Shown here piece after piece: positions 49,196-58,449 of a stretch of DNA of 64,000 bases. Location of the stretch: the NCBI RefSeq assembly GCF_008698145.1, contig NZ_RZNZ01000014.1:1-64000 (forward strand), given 5' to 3'. How positions within the stretch are numbered: position 1 is the stretch's first letter; every line of letters starts with the position of its first letter. The notes below the pieces were generated by a model. It did not search any database and had not been told where the DNA came from. It saw nothing but the letters and a program-made list of their open reading frames with translations. The translations under genes and the position numbers were made by a program. The DNA comes from Bifidobacterium vespertilionis (GTDB lineage: Bacteria; Actinomycetota; Actinomycetes; Actinomycetales; Bifidobacteriaceae).

Positions 49196-50569
49196 ATGCC
49201 TCTTGGTTTAAACATCGCGCTGATTTTCGTTTTCCTTCTTCTCGGATCCGTATTCTCCGGCACGGAGCTGGCGCTGGTGAGCCTGCGCGGCTCGCAGGTT
49301 GACCAGATGGAGCAGGAGGACGCACGCGGCGCACGCGTGGCGAAGATCGCGCGCGACCCTAACACCTTTTTGTCCACCGTGCAGATCGGCGTGACGCTCT
49401 GCGGCTTCCTGTCCGCATCGTTCGGCGAATCGTCGATCTCCCCGTACATCGTGCCGCTGGTCGAGGAACTGGGCGTGCCGACCAACATCGCCGCCCCGCT
49501 GACCACGATCGCTCTCACGCTGATCATCTCCTACTGCTCGATCGTCATCTCCGAGATGGTGCCCAAGCGCATCGCCATGCAGAAGAACGCCTCGATCGCC
49601 CGCGCGGTGGTCCCGGCCATCGACACCTTCGCCAAGGTGTGCAGCCCGATCATCTGGCTGATCGGCAAGAACACCAACGGCATTGTGCGCCTGCTCGGCT
49701 TCGACCCGAACGAGACCGAATCCGAGGTGTCCGACGACGAGCTGCGCGTGCTCGTCAACTCCAACTCCAACCTCGGCAAGGACGAGCGCACCATCCTCGA
49801 CGACGTGTTCGACGCCTCCGAGACGATCGTGGCCGAGGTCATGCGCCCGCGCGCCGACGTGGTCTTCCTGGAAGGCGACCAGAGCATCGAGGAGGCCGCC
49901 GCCTACGTGCGCGAGATGCCGTACTCCCGCTATCCGGTCACCGGCAAGGACTTCGACGACGTGCTCGGCTTCGTCCACGTGCGCGACCTGCTGGACGTAC
50001 GCGATCCGAACGCCAAGACCGTGCGCGACGTGACCCGCGAGGGCATCTCCCTGCCCGGCACCTCCAAGCTGCTGCCCAGCCTGTCCCTGCTGCGCAGGCG
50101 CGGCATCCATCTGGCCGTGGTGATCGACGAATACGGCGGCACGGACGGCATCGTGACCCTTGAGGACATGACCGAGGAGCTCGTGGGCGACATCCGCGAC
50201 GAATACGATCTGCCCGAGGAGAAGGGCCCGACCAGCAAGAACCGCACGGTGTTCGTCAACGGCGTGGCCACGCTGGACGGCGGCATGACGATCGAGGACT
50301 TCGCCGATCTGACCGGCATCGAACTCGAGGACGGCCCGTACGAGACCGTGGCCGGCTACTTCCTGGCCCACACCGGCAAGATGGGCGCGGTGGGCGACGT
50401 GCTGCACACGGACGACGGCTACGACATGGTGGTCACCAAGGTGGACGGCCGGCGCATCGAGACGATCGAGGTGCGCAAGAACAGCGGCACGGACGCCGAT
50501 GCGGACAAGTCCGGCGACTCCGCGGCGGCCGGCGATTCCGACGCCCCCGCCGCACGCGACAAGGCCTGA
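49196..50569 (+). CDS. CNNM/CBS-domain membrane protein (hemolysin C/CorC family)
   Basis: A 457-aa protein with an N-terminal DUF21 membrane domain (about four helices, residues 1-150, including VFSGTELALVSLRGSQVDQ), two CBS domains (about 185-310, VMRPRADVVFLEG and GFVHVRDLLDV) and a C-terminal CorC/HlyC transporter-associated domain with TDGIVTLEDMTEELVGDI. Such proteins are linked to Mg/Co ion efflux rather than haemolysis. The -10-like TAATGT lies 6 nt before the ATG, so leaderless translation is possible. The tail is Asp/Ala-rich and probably disordered. Confidence 0.92.
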   Translation: MPLGLNIALIFVFLLLGSVFSGTELALVSLRGSQVDQMEQEDARGARVAKIARDPNTFLSTVQIGVTLCGFLSASFGESSISPYIVPLVEELGVPTNIAAPLTTIALTLIISYCSIVISEMVPKRIAMQKNASIARAVVPAIDTFAKVCSPIIWLIGKNTNGIVRLLGFDPNETESEVSDDELRVLVNSNSNLGKDERTILDDVFDASETIVAEVMRPRADVVFLEGDQSIEEAAAYVREMPYSRYPVTGKDFDDVLGFVHVRDLLDVRDPNAKTVRDVTREGISLPGTSKLLPSLSLLRRRGIHLAVVIDEYGGTDGIVTLEDMTEELVGDIRDEYDLPEEKGPTSKNRTVFVNGVATLDGGMTIEDFADLTGIELEDGPYETVAGYFLAHTGKMGAVGDVLHTDDGYDMVVTKVDGRRIETIEVRKNSGTDADADKSGDSAAAGDSDAPAARDKA

Positions 50570-50583
50570 ATCGCGCTTCCGCC

Positions 50584-50659
50584 GACCTTCGGGGGCGGCC
50601 CCTCGGGGAGCGTACCTTCGGGGAGGCGACCCCTCGGGCGGCCCCTTCGAAGGTATACT
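50584..50659 (+). promoter_or_regulatory. Inverted repeats and -10 element upstream of dps
   Basis: TACCTTCG...CGAAGGTA arms (50613-50656) enclose GGGGAGG/CCCCTC repeats. The -10-like TATACT (50654-50659) overlaps the right arm, about 50 nt before the dps ATG. It may be a regulated promoter or the terminator of the preceding gene. Confidence 0.4.
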
Positions 50660-50711
50660 GATGACGAAGGGCCCCGCCCAATTCGAGGCCCCTTGATGGA
50701 AGGAACATACT

Positions 50712-51191
50712 ATGACGCTTGCATTCACCGTCCCCGGCCTCACCGAAGCGGCCAGCGAGAAGGCCGTCTCGATTCTGCAGAACCGCCTGAGCCAGGAGCA
50801 GGAGGCCGCCCTGGTCCTCAAGCACGCCCACTGGAACGTGACCGGCCCGAACTTCATCGCCGTGCACGAGATGCTCGACCCGCAGGTCGAGGTCGTGCTC
50901 GCGCAGGCCGATGAGACCGCCGAGCGCATCGCCACCCTGGGCGGCACCCCGGATGGCCGTCCGGAGGCGATCGTGCGCAACCGCACGTGGAAGGACTTCG
51001 ACCTTTCCGGCCGCCAGTCCACCACCGACTACATCAACGCGCTGATCGAGTACTACGACGCCTTCATCGCCGACGACCGCAAGGCCATCGCCGAGCTGGA
51101 CGAGCTCGATCTGGTCTCCTCCAACATCATCCAGGACCACGTCCAGGAGCTTGAGAAGTTTCAATGGTTCCTGCGCTCCCACGTGGCGTGA
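50712..51191 (+). CDS. dps: Dps-family DNA-binding/iron-storage protein
   Basis: Ferritin-like mini-ferritin of 159 aa that oxidises and stores iron and protects DNA. The ferroxidase ligands lie in KHAHWNVTGPNF and HEMLDPQVE, which build the inter-subunit site. No lysine-rich DNA-binding tail is evident, so protection may come mainly from iron and peroxide removal. GGAAGGAA precedes the ATG. Together with ahpC it forms the oxidative-stress equipment of this region. A terminator follows at 51297-51323. Confidence 0.94.
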   Translation: MTLAFTVPGLTEAASEKAVSILQNRLSQEQEAALVLKHAHWNVTGPNFIAVHEMLDPQVEVVLAQADETAERIATLGGTPDGRPEAIVRNRTWKDFDLSGRQSTTDYINALIEYYDAFIADDRKAIAELDELDLVSSNIIQDHVQELEKFQWFLRSHVA

Positions 51192-51296
51192 GCGCGGACG
51201 GCGCGGGCGTGCGCATGGCGTGGCAGCGTGTGGCGTCAGCCGCGCGAACATGACCGCGCGAACATGACCACGCGCTGAGCCGCTGAACTATTTATC

Positions 51297-51323
51297 GCGG
51301 GCCTTCCGACAGGGGAGGCCCGC
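51297..51323 (+). terminator. Rho-independent-type terminator after dps
   Basis: GCGGGCCT...AGGCCCGC stem with one internal mismatch, followed by TTTCGTTGT. The 100 bp between the dps stop and this hairpin contain a duplicated CCGCGCGAACATGA motif and no gene. Confidence 0.7.
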
Positions 51324-51462
51324 TTTCGTTGTATGGCAACGCGCTGCGGCCCGCTCGCCGATTTCCTGTCGAATTTCTTGTATGGAAGAAACTGCGGACT
51401 GCGATGACGTGAACCGCGCCGATGCGGACTGAGTCGACCTAGTCCGACTACAACACCAAGCA

Positions 51463-52137
51463 CTACACCACCACGCGCCGGTTGAGATCGCGGCGGATGG
51501 CGCGCCAATCGGGCAGATAGGAGGTCATGCGGCGCTGGAACTCGGCGCCGTGGCCGCTGGCCCACAGATGGGTCATCTCGTGCACCAGCACGTACTCCAG
51601 AAAGCGGGGCTCCATCAGACCCAGCTGCAGGTTGAGCCTGATGCGGCCCGTTCCAGGGGTGCAGGAGCCCCATCGCGAGGACATCAGGCGCAAGGTCACA
51701 TGCGTGGGCGTCCGGCCGACGATCGGCCCCCAATGGGCCAGCAAAGCGGGCAATTGGGCGTTGATCGAGTCGGCGGCCTGCTGTTTGCGCTCGTCGGGCC
51801 ACAATGGGCCGTCGCCGGTTCCGGTCGGTCCGGCGATCCCAGCATCGCCCTCGCCAGCATCGCCTTCGCCTGCGCCTCCCGCGCCGCCCGCGCCTCCCCA
51901 GCCGCCCATGCCCAATGTGCGTTCGCGCGCCTGGATCACACGACGGCGCTGATCCTCAACCCACTCGCGCCGGGCCGCCACGAACTCCGCGATGCGCCGA
52001 TCGGTCATGCGCATGGGCGCGGAGACCTCCACGCGCCCCTCCGGCGGCTTGATGCGCAGATACATGTTCTTGATCGGCTTGCGCGTCACATGCACCGCGA
52101 TGCCCGCAATGTTCAGCGTTTTTTCGTTCCCACTCAC
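51463..52137 (-). CDS. YgjP-like zinc metallopeptidase (DUF45)
   Basis: A 224-aa predicted metallopeptidase. The zinc motif is HEMTH in VLVHEMTHLWASGHGAEF, and SSRWGSC upstream is the usual DUF45 block. The N-terminus has IKNMYLRIKPPEGRVEVSAP, another family signature. A Gly/Ala/Asp-rich insert (GGAGGAGGAGEGDAGEGDAG) at about residues 80-105 is unusual and similar in flavour to the inserts in alpha-galactosidase 2. The start is uncertain: GTG 52137 has GGAGG almost touching it; TTG 52176 is an alternative. The physiological substrate is unknown. Confidence 0.82.
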   Translation of the reverse strand: MSGNEKTLNIAGIAVHVTRKPIKNMYLRIKPPEGRVEVSAPMRMTDRRIAEFVAARREWVEDQRRRVIQARERTLGMGGWGGAGGAGGAGEGDAGEGDAGIAGPTGTGDGPLWPDERKQQAADSINAQLPALLAHWGPIVGRTPTHVTLRLMSSRWGSCTPGTGRIRLNLQLGLMEPRFLEYVLVHEMTHLWASGHGAEFQRRMTSYLPDWRAIRRDLNRRVVV

Positions 52138-52280
52138 CCCTCCATTGTCCGCGATGCGCCGATCGGACGGCGTCAAATCGGCATTATTCCGGGCGACACG
52201 CCGATGTTAGCCTTCCGTTTGACACATATGCATCCCTTGGTAAACTAAACGATTGTGCGCTTTTGAAGTGCGCATGGATC

Positions 52281-52354
52281 GGGCCCGTAGCTCAGGTGGT
52301 TAGAGCGCATCCCTGATAAGGATGAGGTCGGAGGTTCAAATCCTCCCGGGCCCA
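52281..52354 (+). tRNA. tRNA-Ile (GAT anticodon)
   Basis: The cloverleaf is complete: acceptor GGGCCCG pairs with CGGGCCC, the D arm is GCTC...GAGC, the anticodon arm TCCCTGATAAGGA has GAT, and the T arm GGAGGTTCAAATCCTCC is intact. CCA is not encoded. A tRNA-Ala gene follows 67 nt later, outside an rRNA operon. Confidence 0.97.
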
Positions 52355-52421
52355 CGGAAAAATTCAGCGGCTCAGTGTGGCCGCTCTTTTTTTCTGTAAA
52401 ATCAATAGGGACATTGGTCAT

Positions 52422-52494
52422 GGGGCATTGGCGCAGCTGGTAGCGCATCTGCTTTGCAAGCAGAGGGTCGCCGGTTCGAACCCGGCATGCTCCA
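52422..52494 (+). tRNA. tRNA-Ala (TGC anticodon)
   Basis: Acceptor GGGGCAT pairs with ATGCTCC (one G-U). The anticodon arm CTGCTTTGCAAGCAG has TGC, and the T arm GCCGGTTCGAACCCGGC is intact. CCA is not encoded. It is likely co-transcribed with the upstream tRNA-Ile. Confidence 0.97.
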
Positions 52495-52503
52495 CTCACG
52501 AAA

Positions 52504-52540
52504 CCCTTGGAATCAAGCCGATTCCAAGGGTTTTTCTGTT
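52504..52540 (+). terminator. Rho-independent terminator of the tRNA pair
   Basis: CCCTTGGAATC-AAGCC-GATTCCAAGGG followed by TTTTTCTGTTTT directly after tRNA-Ala. Confidence 0.9.
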
Positions 52541-52567
52541 TTCACGACACCTCCATCGGAATCCAGG

Positions 52568-52631
52568 CGTCACCCTGAACGGGCTAGGCGTCACCGGGCG
52601 CGCCGCGTGACGCCGCTCGCACCCGGTGACG
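52568..52631. repeat. GTGACGC/GCGTCAC cluster, second site
   Basis: Two CGTCAC copies (52568, 52589) face two GTGACG copies (52607, 52626), making a hairpin. Same family as 20768-20983. Confidence 0.7.
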
Positions 52632-52639
52632 CGAAATCG

Positions 52640-52845
52640 GCATGATCTGCCCAGTTGGCCCGTCTAATCGCACGTATATCGCGCACGCCCCCGGAGAGCC
52701 ACGGAGAGCCCCCAAACTGGGCAAATCCGGTCACCGCCCCGGCAAACTGGGCAGATCGGCACTTCTACAGGGCATTTTCGGCCTCCAGATGACCGGATAT
52801 GCCCAGTTTGCAAATCGACCGACCGGATCTGCCCAGTTTGGCAGA
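52640..52845. repeat. GCAAACTGGGCAGATC cluster, third site
   Basis: Five motif copies, near 52645, 52711, 52741, 52796 and 52827, in both orientations. Copies at 52741 and 52796 frame a hairpin. The cluster ends just before the acylphosphatase stop codon. No gene is seen. Confidence 0.8.
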
Positions 52846-52862
52846 ACCAGAACTATCGCCAG

Positions 52863-53177
52863 CTACCGCCGCACCGAGAACGCAGTCTCCGCATCGGCGC
52901 CCGTCAGCGTGGGGATCTCGTCGATTGCGATGTCCGCCACGCGGCTCCACTGCGAGCCCGCGCGCATCGCCGCGACCAATCGGTCCAGCTGATCGCGCGT
53001 GCCCTGCGCCTCGCATTCCACGGACCCGTCGTAGCGGTTGCGCACCCAGCCGACCGCACCGATCCTCCGGGCGGCCATCACCACCGCATACCGGTACCCG
53101 ACGCCCTGCACACGACCAGTCACGGTCATATGCCAGCGGATCGCGGACACGTCACGCATGCCATCCGCGTCGCGCAT
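52863..53177 (-). CDS. acyP: Acylphosphatase
   Basis: Small cytosolic enzyme hydrolysing carboxyl-phosphate bonds such as acetyl phosphate or carbamoyl phosphate. The signature VTGRVQGVGYR with the phosphate-binding Arg, and GWVRNRYDGSVE with the catalytic Asn, are both present. From ATG 53177 it has 104 aa and overlaps the upstream permease stop (TGATG), so it is translationally coupled. The conserved domain needs only the part from ATG 53129 (88 aa), which is an alternative start. In an organism making acetyl phosphate through the bifid shunt, such activity is plausible. Confidence 0.88.
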   Translation of the reverse strand: MRDADGMRDVSAIRWHMTVTGRVQGVGYRYAVVMAARRIGAVGWVRNRYDGSVECEAQGTRDQLDRLVAAMRAGSQWSRVADIAIDEIPTLTGADAETAFSVRR

Positions 53178-54181
53178 CACACCACCAGAAGGATGTTGAT
53201 GACCGTCATCGCGATCAGGCCCATGATGGCCGTGAACGCCAGGCACAGGCCGGCCAGTCGGGCGTTGCCCAGGACGCGATCGGTGAACAGCGTGGAGAAG
53301 ACGCCCACGGGGGCGAAGCAGGCGAAGATCACGGCCTTGCGCACGGCCGGATCGACCGGCAGGATGAACCATGCGGCCACGGCGAAGATCACGGCGAACA
53401 GCCAGCGCCAGCCGAACACGGTGGCCACGCGGCGCACGTCGGCATGGCTGCGCGGCACGTCCATGAGCATGCCCACCATCATCATGGAGCAGAAGGCGTT
53501 CGCATTGGACAGCGGGCGCAGGGTGGTGCCGATCCACTCGGGCATGGTGAAGCCGCTGACCATCACGATCAGCATGAGCATATAGGTCATGAACGCGGCC
53601 GAGGAGTAAAAGTTCCGGGCGATGCGGCGGAAGTTCGCGAGGCGCTGGAGCCGGCGGGCGTCCTTGTCCAGAATCTTGCGCGGGGGACGGGGGCCGAGCG
53701 GCTGGGCCTGCTCCTCGGGGCTGAGCGGATGCGTGTCGTCGATGCGCAGGAGCTGGGTGGTCACGGCGTTCATGCCCGCGGACATCATGACCGAGTTGCC
53801 GATGTCGAACATCACCACGGCCACCGCGGCGGACGGGCCCATGAGCGCCTGCACCACCGGCAGGGCGAAGCAGCCGATGTTGAAGCCCGAGCCGTTGAGC
53901 ATTTCGAACGCGCGGTCGCCGAGCGGCGTCTTGCGCGTGGAGAAGTAGATCGCGAGGATGGGAATGACCGAGCAGCAGAAGCCGAACAGGGCCACCCACA
54001 GCAGGTTCATGTCGTGCGGGTTGTCCATGAACGAGACCACCACCGCGGCTGGCAGCAGCAGGTTGAACACGATCTTCTGCATCACGCGGTAGTCGTCCTG
54101 TTTGAACCAGCCGATCCGCTTGAAACCGTAGCCGGCCAGAATGATGCACAGGAACACCACCGGCTCGATGATCTTTTCCAT
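53177..54181 (-). CDS. AEC-family permease (auxin-efflux-carrier type)
   Basis: Membrane transporter of 334 aa with about ten helices split by a hydrophilic central loop (about residues 145-180, HPLSPEEQAQPLGPRPP). The family pattern FNLLLPAAVVVSFMDNP in helix 2 and GFNIGCFALPVVQALMG in helix 4 is visible. Bacterial members carry malate, malonate or other small acids; the cargo here is unknown. GGAGG lies 5 nt before the ATG at 54181. The acylphosphatase gene follows in the same operon. Confidence 0.88.
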   Translation of the reverse strand: MEKIIEPVVFLCIILAGYGFKRIGWFKQDDYRVMQKIVFNLLLPAAVVVSFMDNPHDMNLLWVALFGFCCSVIPILAIYFSTRKTPLGDRAFEMLNGSGFNIGCFALPVVQALMGPSAAVAVVMFDIGNSVMMSAGMNAVTTQLLRIDDTHPLSPEEQAQPLGPRPPRKILDKDARRLQRLANFRRIARNFYSSAAFMTYMLMLIVMVSGFTMPEWIGTTLRPLSNANAFCSMMMVGMLMDVPRSHADVRRVATVFGWRWLFAVIFAVAAWFILPVDPAVRKAVIFACFAPVGVFSTLFTDRVLGNARLAGLCLAFTAIMGLIAMTVINILLVV

Positions 54182-54216
54182 ATCGCCTCCGTTGTCTTCA
54201 TCGAACGGCTTCGAGC

Positions 54217-54334
54217 TTATCCACAGCCGTGCCCGCGACATGGCGCTTATCCACCGTTTGCCGGGAAATCATGTGGCTTCATGTGAAAAGAATGCGAAAA
54301 CTGGGTTATCCACGACCGCATCCACCTGTCCACA
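54217..54334. promoter_or_regulatory. DnaA-box cluster
   Basis: TTATCCACA (54217-54225, perfect), TTATCCACC (54247-54255), TTATCCACG (54306-54314) and CTGTCCACA (54326-54334) lie within 118 bp, upstream of the AEC permease gene. No dnaA or dnaN gene is in this window, so this is not evidently the replication origin. Confidence 0.55.
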
Positions 54335-54402
54335 TGCATCCGACGCCTCGAAACGCCCCAGCCCGCCCCTCGGAATCCACTCCCGGAATCGATAACTCGC
54401 AC

Positions 54403-54588
54403 AGTGGGGGCGGATTTGGGCCTTTGCAGAATGCTATACATGAAAGTGGGGGCGCCGGAGACTGCCATACCGCATGGCAAGGCACCGTCATTACGCCAAT
54501 GTGGCACGCCATCTACCACACTTAGCCCCTCCGGGACGCCCCCACTTTCATGTTTGGCACATTGCAAAGGCCCAAATCCGCCCCCACT
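54403..54588. repeat. MITE-like element with about 52-bp terminal inverted repeats, copy 2
   Basis: Left arm 54403-54454 (AGTGGGGGCGGATTTGGGCC...GAAAGTGGGGGCG) and right arm 54537-54588 are inverted. Same arm design as 35386-35586, including the inner and outer AGTGGGGGCG repeats; the centre differs. No gene is seen between 54335 and the dehydrogenase stop at 54736. Confidence 0.78.
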
Positions 54589-54735
54589 CTTGCAGAAACC
54601 CCAGTGGGACGCCACCGGCCACCGCCGGCCAAGCCATTCCGACCAGAAACCCCGCATCCCCGAAGCATCTCCGAGACATCCTCGAACGGTTTCAGGCGAT
54701 TCCGGACCGTTCCGGGCGATTGCGCAAGCCCCGAT

Positions 54736-55830
54736 CTATTTCGCGGACGCCTCCGCATCCTCCGGGAAGACCTCCTCGCCGTTGTCGACCATCACGTAGC
54801 CGCCCTTGGCGTAGACATCATCGTGCTCCGGATCCGGCGGCACCACCACCGGCGTCTTGCGCGATTCCTCCACCGGGAAATCGGGCAGCTTGGCGTAATT
54901 GCCCTTCACCTTCTCGCAGGAGTTGAGGAAGCCCTCGGCCTCATCCTCGGTCAGGTCCAGCTCGTAGACCTCCTCCACACCCTGCGCGCTGATCAGCGCC
55001 GGCACGCCGATGAAGAACCCGGACTGGCCGTACTGCCCGTCCAGATACGCGGACACCGGCAGCACCACATGCTCGTCGTGCACGATCGCGCGCGTGATGC
55101 GCACGGCCGAGTTTGCGATCGCGTACTCGGTGCAGTGCTTGCCCGCATACGACCAGTAGCCGCCGCGCAGCGCCTGCTCGAACAGCTTGGCCTTATCGAA
55201 GCCATACCGATCCGGATTGATGGCGGCCAGCTCGTCCAGCGGCTTGCCGGAGAACGCCACGTTGGACCACACCGCGATCTCGCTGAAGCCGTGCTCGCCG
55301 ATCATGTAGGCGTTGACGGACTCGGGGGAGACATTGGTGGCCAGCGCGATCGCATCCTTGAGGCGCGCGGAATCAAGGCACGTGCCGGTGCCCATGACGT
55401 GCGACGCGGGCAGACCGGACAGGCGGTGGATCTCGCGCACCACCACGTCGTTCGGGTTGGTGACGCTCACCCAGAAGCCCTTGAAGCCGGCCGCGGCGAT
55501 GCGCCCCACGAAGGTGCGGACCATGCGCGCGGTGGCGTACAGTTCACCGTCGCGGCTCACGGCGGAGAGGGTGACGTGGCCCACCGCATTGACGATCACA
55601 TCGCACTGGGCGAGCCGCTCGTAGTCGGTCCCGCAGTTGAACACGCGCACGCGATGGGGCGCGAACACGGAGGAGTCGTTGAGGTCCTGCACCTCGGCGG
55701 CCAGCTTCTTCGGATTGACGTCGCACAGGTAGATCTCATCGGCCACCCCCTGCAGGATGAGGCTGTTGCCCACATGCGCGCCCACATGTCCCAAACCGAC
55801 GATGCCCACCTTCACCGGACCGATTGCCAT
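54736..55830 (-). CDS. L-lactate/L-2-hydroxyisocaproate dehydrogenase family protein
   Basis: NAD-dependent 2-hydroxyacid dehydrogenase of 364 aa. The Rossmann motif is VGIVGLGHVGAHVGNSL at residues 8-24, the substrate arginine region is in FWVSVTNPND, and the catalytic histidine is in MIGEHGFSE. The active-site loop and a 50-residue acidic C-terminal extension (VPPDPEHDDVYAKGG) distinguish it from the main allosteric lactate dehydrogenase, so a hydroxyisocaproate- or malate-like substrate is possible. AAAGGGG precedes the ATG at 55830. It is divergent from gdhA, hinting at amino-acid or redox balance; this is inference. Confidence 0.85.
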   Translation of the reverse strand: MAIGPVKVGIVGLGHVGAHVGNSLILQGVADEIYLCDVNPKKLAAEVQDLNDSSVFAPHRVRVFNCGTDYERLAQCDVIVNAVGHVTLSAVSRDGELYATARMVRTFVGRIAAAGFKGFWVSVTNPNDVVVREIHRLSGLPASHVMGTGTCLDSARLKDAIALATNVSPESVNAYMIGEHGFSEIAVWSNVAFSGKPLDELAAINPDRYGFDKAKLFEQALRGGYWSYAGKHCTEYAIANSAVRITRAIVHDEHVVLPVSAYLDGQYGQSGFFIGVPALISAQGVEEVYELDLTEDEAEGFLNSCEKVKGNYAKLPDFPVEESRKTPVVVPPDPEHDDVYAKGGYVMVDNGEEVFPEDAEASAK

Positions 55831-55832
55831 AA

Positions 55833-57359
<1,527 letters not shown>

Positions 57360-57395
57360 TGATGTTCTGATCGGTCTATCCGCTCAGTTTGCACA

Positions 57396-57440
57396 AGCGG
57401 CGCATGGAGCCTGATTTACGGCTCCCTGCGCCGCTTTTTG
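57396..57440 (+). terminator. Rho-independent terminator of gdhA
   Basis: AAGCGGCGCATGGAGCC...GGCTCCCTGCGCCGCTT stem with one internal mismatch pair, followed by TTTTGTTTG. Confidence 0.88.
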
Positions 57441-57454
57441 TTTGATCGCTTCAC

Positions 57455-57676
57455 GTCATCCTGAGCGAAGCCCGATAGGGCGGAGTCGAAGGATCCTTGG
57501 CCACTACGCACCAGTGACCAATGCACAATGACGAAGGGTAATCCATCCCCTGATGTTCCTATAGTTTGTCATCCTGAGCGGAGCGTAGCGAAGTCGAAGG
57601 ATCCTTAATGTCCCGCACATAGTTACGAGCGACTTTGTGCACAAGGTTAAGGATCCTTCGCTGCGCTCAGGATGAC
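57455..57676. repeat. CCTGAGC-family repeats including a composite element
   Basis: A half element lies at about 57458-57498. The complete composite is 57568-57676: CCTGAGC arm, a core containing CGCACATAGTTACGAGCG and TTTGTGCACAAGG, then the inverted arm. The core recurs in reverse at 59086-59125 and 60250-60297. Confidence 0.78.
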
Positions 57677-57694
57677 GGGGGCGAGCTTAACAAC

Positions 57695-57756
57695 AACTTC
57701 GCATCATGCGAAGTTAAGTGCGAAGTTGATGGTAAGTTCGTGCGAAGTTCGCACCT
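57695..57756. promoter_or_regulatory. GCGAAGTT operator-like repeats
   Basis: AACTTCGCAT-C-ATGCGAAGTT (57695-57715) is a perfect palindrome; further GCGAAGTT copies follow, one inside GTGCGAAGTTCGCAC (about 57740-57756). They precede the remnant of an AlbA_2-type gene and may be its relict control region. Confidence 0.45.
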
Positions 57757-57788
57757 CACCATCAGTCAAGTGCATCAGGACGGTCATC

Positions 57789-58101
57789 GTGGATGCACAG
57801 CAACTCAGCCGCATCATCTCAGGCATGCGGCAGATCGGCAATGATACGCAAACCTGCGAAGTCAAGGAAGCGGCACGATCCGCCCAACACTGGGCGGTCT
57901 GATGGCTCTCGGACTATTCCCGCAGCAGTTCCTCCCGCGCTTGAACGTCACATTCACAGCCTTTCCAGGCACCACCAAGGCGGAGATCGTGGATGACGAG
58001 CGCCGATTCCTAGATGCGCAGACGCTTGTGGGACCGATCCCGCTCATGATCGACGACGCCTTGAACGCCGTCGTCAAGAACATGAGAACCGGCTCAACCG
58101 G
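57789..58101 (+). pseudogene. Remnant of an AlbA_2-type ATP-binding protein gene
   Basis: Frame 1 (GTG at 57789 to a TGA at 57902) encodes MDAQQLSRIISGMRQIG...TCEVKEAA, the N-terminus of the AlbA_2 DNA-binding domain (the GE..tvEfKea pattern). A different frame then gives GLFPQQFLPRLNVTFTAFPG and LVGPIPLMIDDALNAVVKNMR, the middle part of the same family. About 200 residues are missing between the two parts, and the C-terminal part is lost where AT-rich sequence begins at about 58100. The gene is therefore broken by an internal deletion/frameshift and a 3' truncation. Confidence 0.7.
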
Positions 58102-58251
58102 ATGCAAAATCAAAGAGTCCCTTTTTCACATTCTGTTTACCATAGATTCATATACCAATTTTTTCCACAACGATATTTCATATAAAGTTGATCACAACAG
58201 CAGTTGGTTAGGCTGTAGGTATTGTTTTACAACGACGCAAAGGAATATCTT

Positions 58252-58449
58252 ATGAACATTGGAGTCAATGGCGCTATCATTGTCGCCAATAACCATGAGC
58301 AATATCACAATGGTCCAGAAAATGAGCATCAAACGGATTTGGCGAATAACTTGACAGGGCGGATAATTGGCATGCAGATTTCTAGTAACACTAGAGCAAA
58401 TAACGAATGTGCAGCTAGAGCCCGATCGGGAAGGCTGGTAACGCTATGA
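58252..58449 (+). CDS. Small hypothetical protein (65 aa)
   Basis: AAAGGA lies 10 nt before an ATG in an AT-rich background. The peptide is polar, with NNHEQYHNGPENEHQ in the middle and no membrane segment or Cys pair. Its stop overlaps the start of the next gene (ATGA), so the two are translationally coupled. I do not recognise a family. A signalling or antitoxin-sized peptide is conceivable but not supported. Confidence 0.5.
   Translation: MNIGVNGAIIVANNHEQYHNGPENEHQTDLANNLTGRIIGMQISSNTRANNECAARARSGRLVTL

Noticed and set aside
54217..54334. Replication origin
   Set aside because: DnaA boxes are present, but dnaA, dnaN, recF or gyrB are not nearby and no AT-rich unwinding region is evident.
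57635..57844. Separate small genes in the repeat/pseudogene region
   Set aside because: They begin inside the CCTGAGC repeat and run into the AlbA_2 remnant; no ribosome site.
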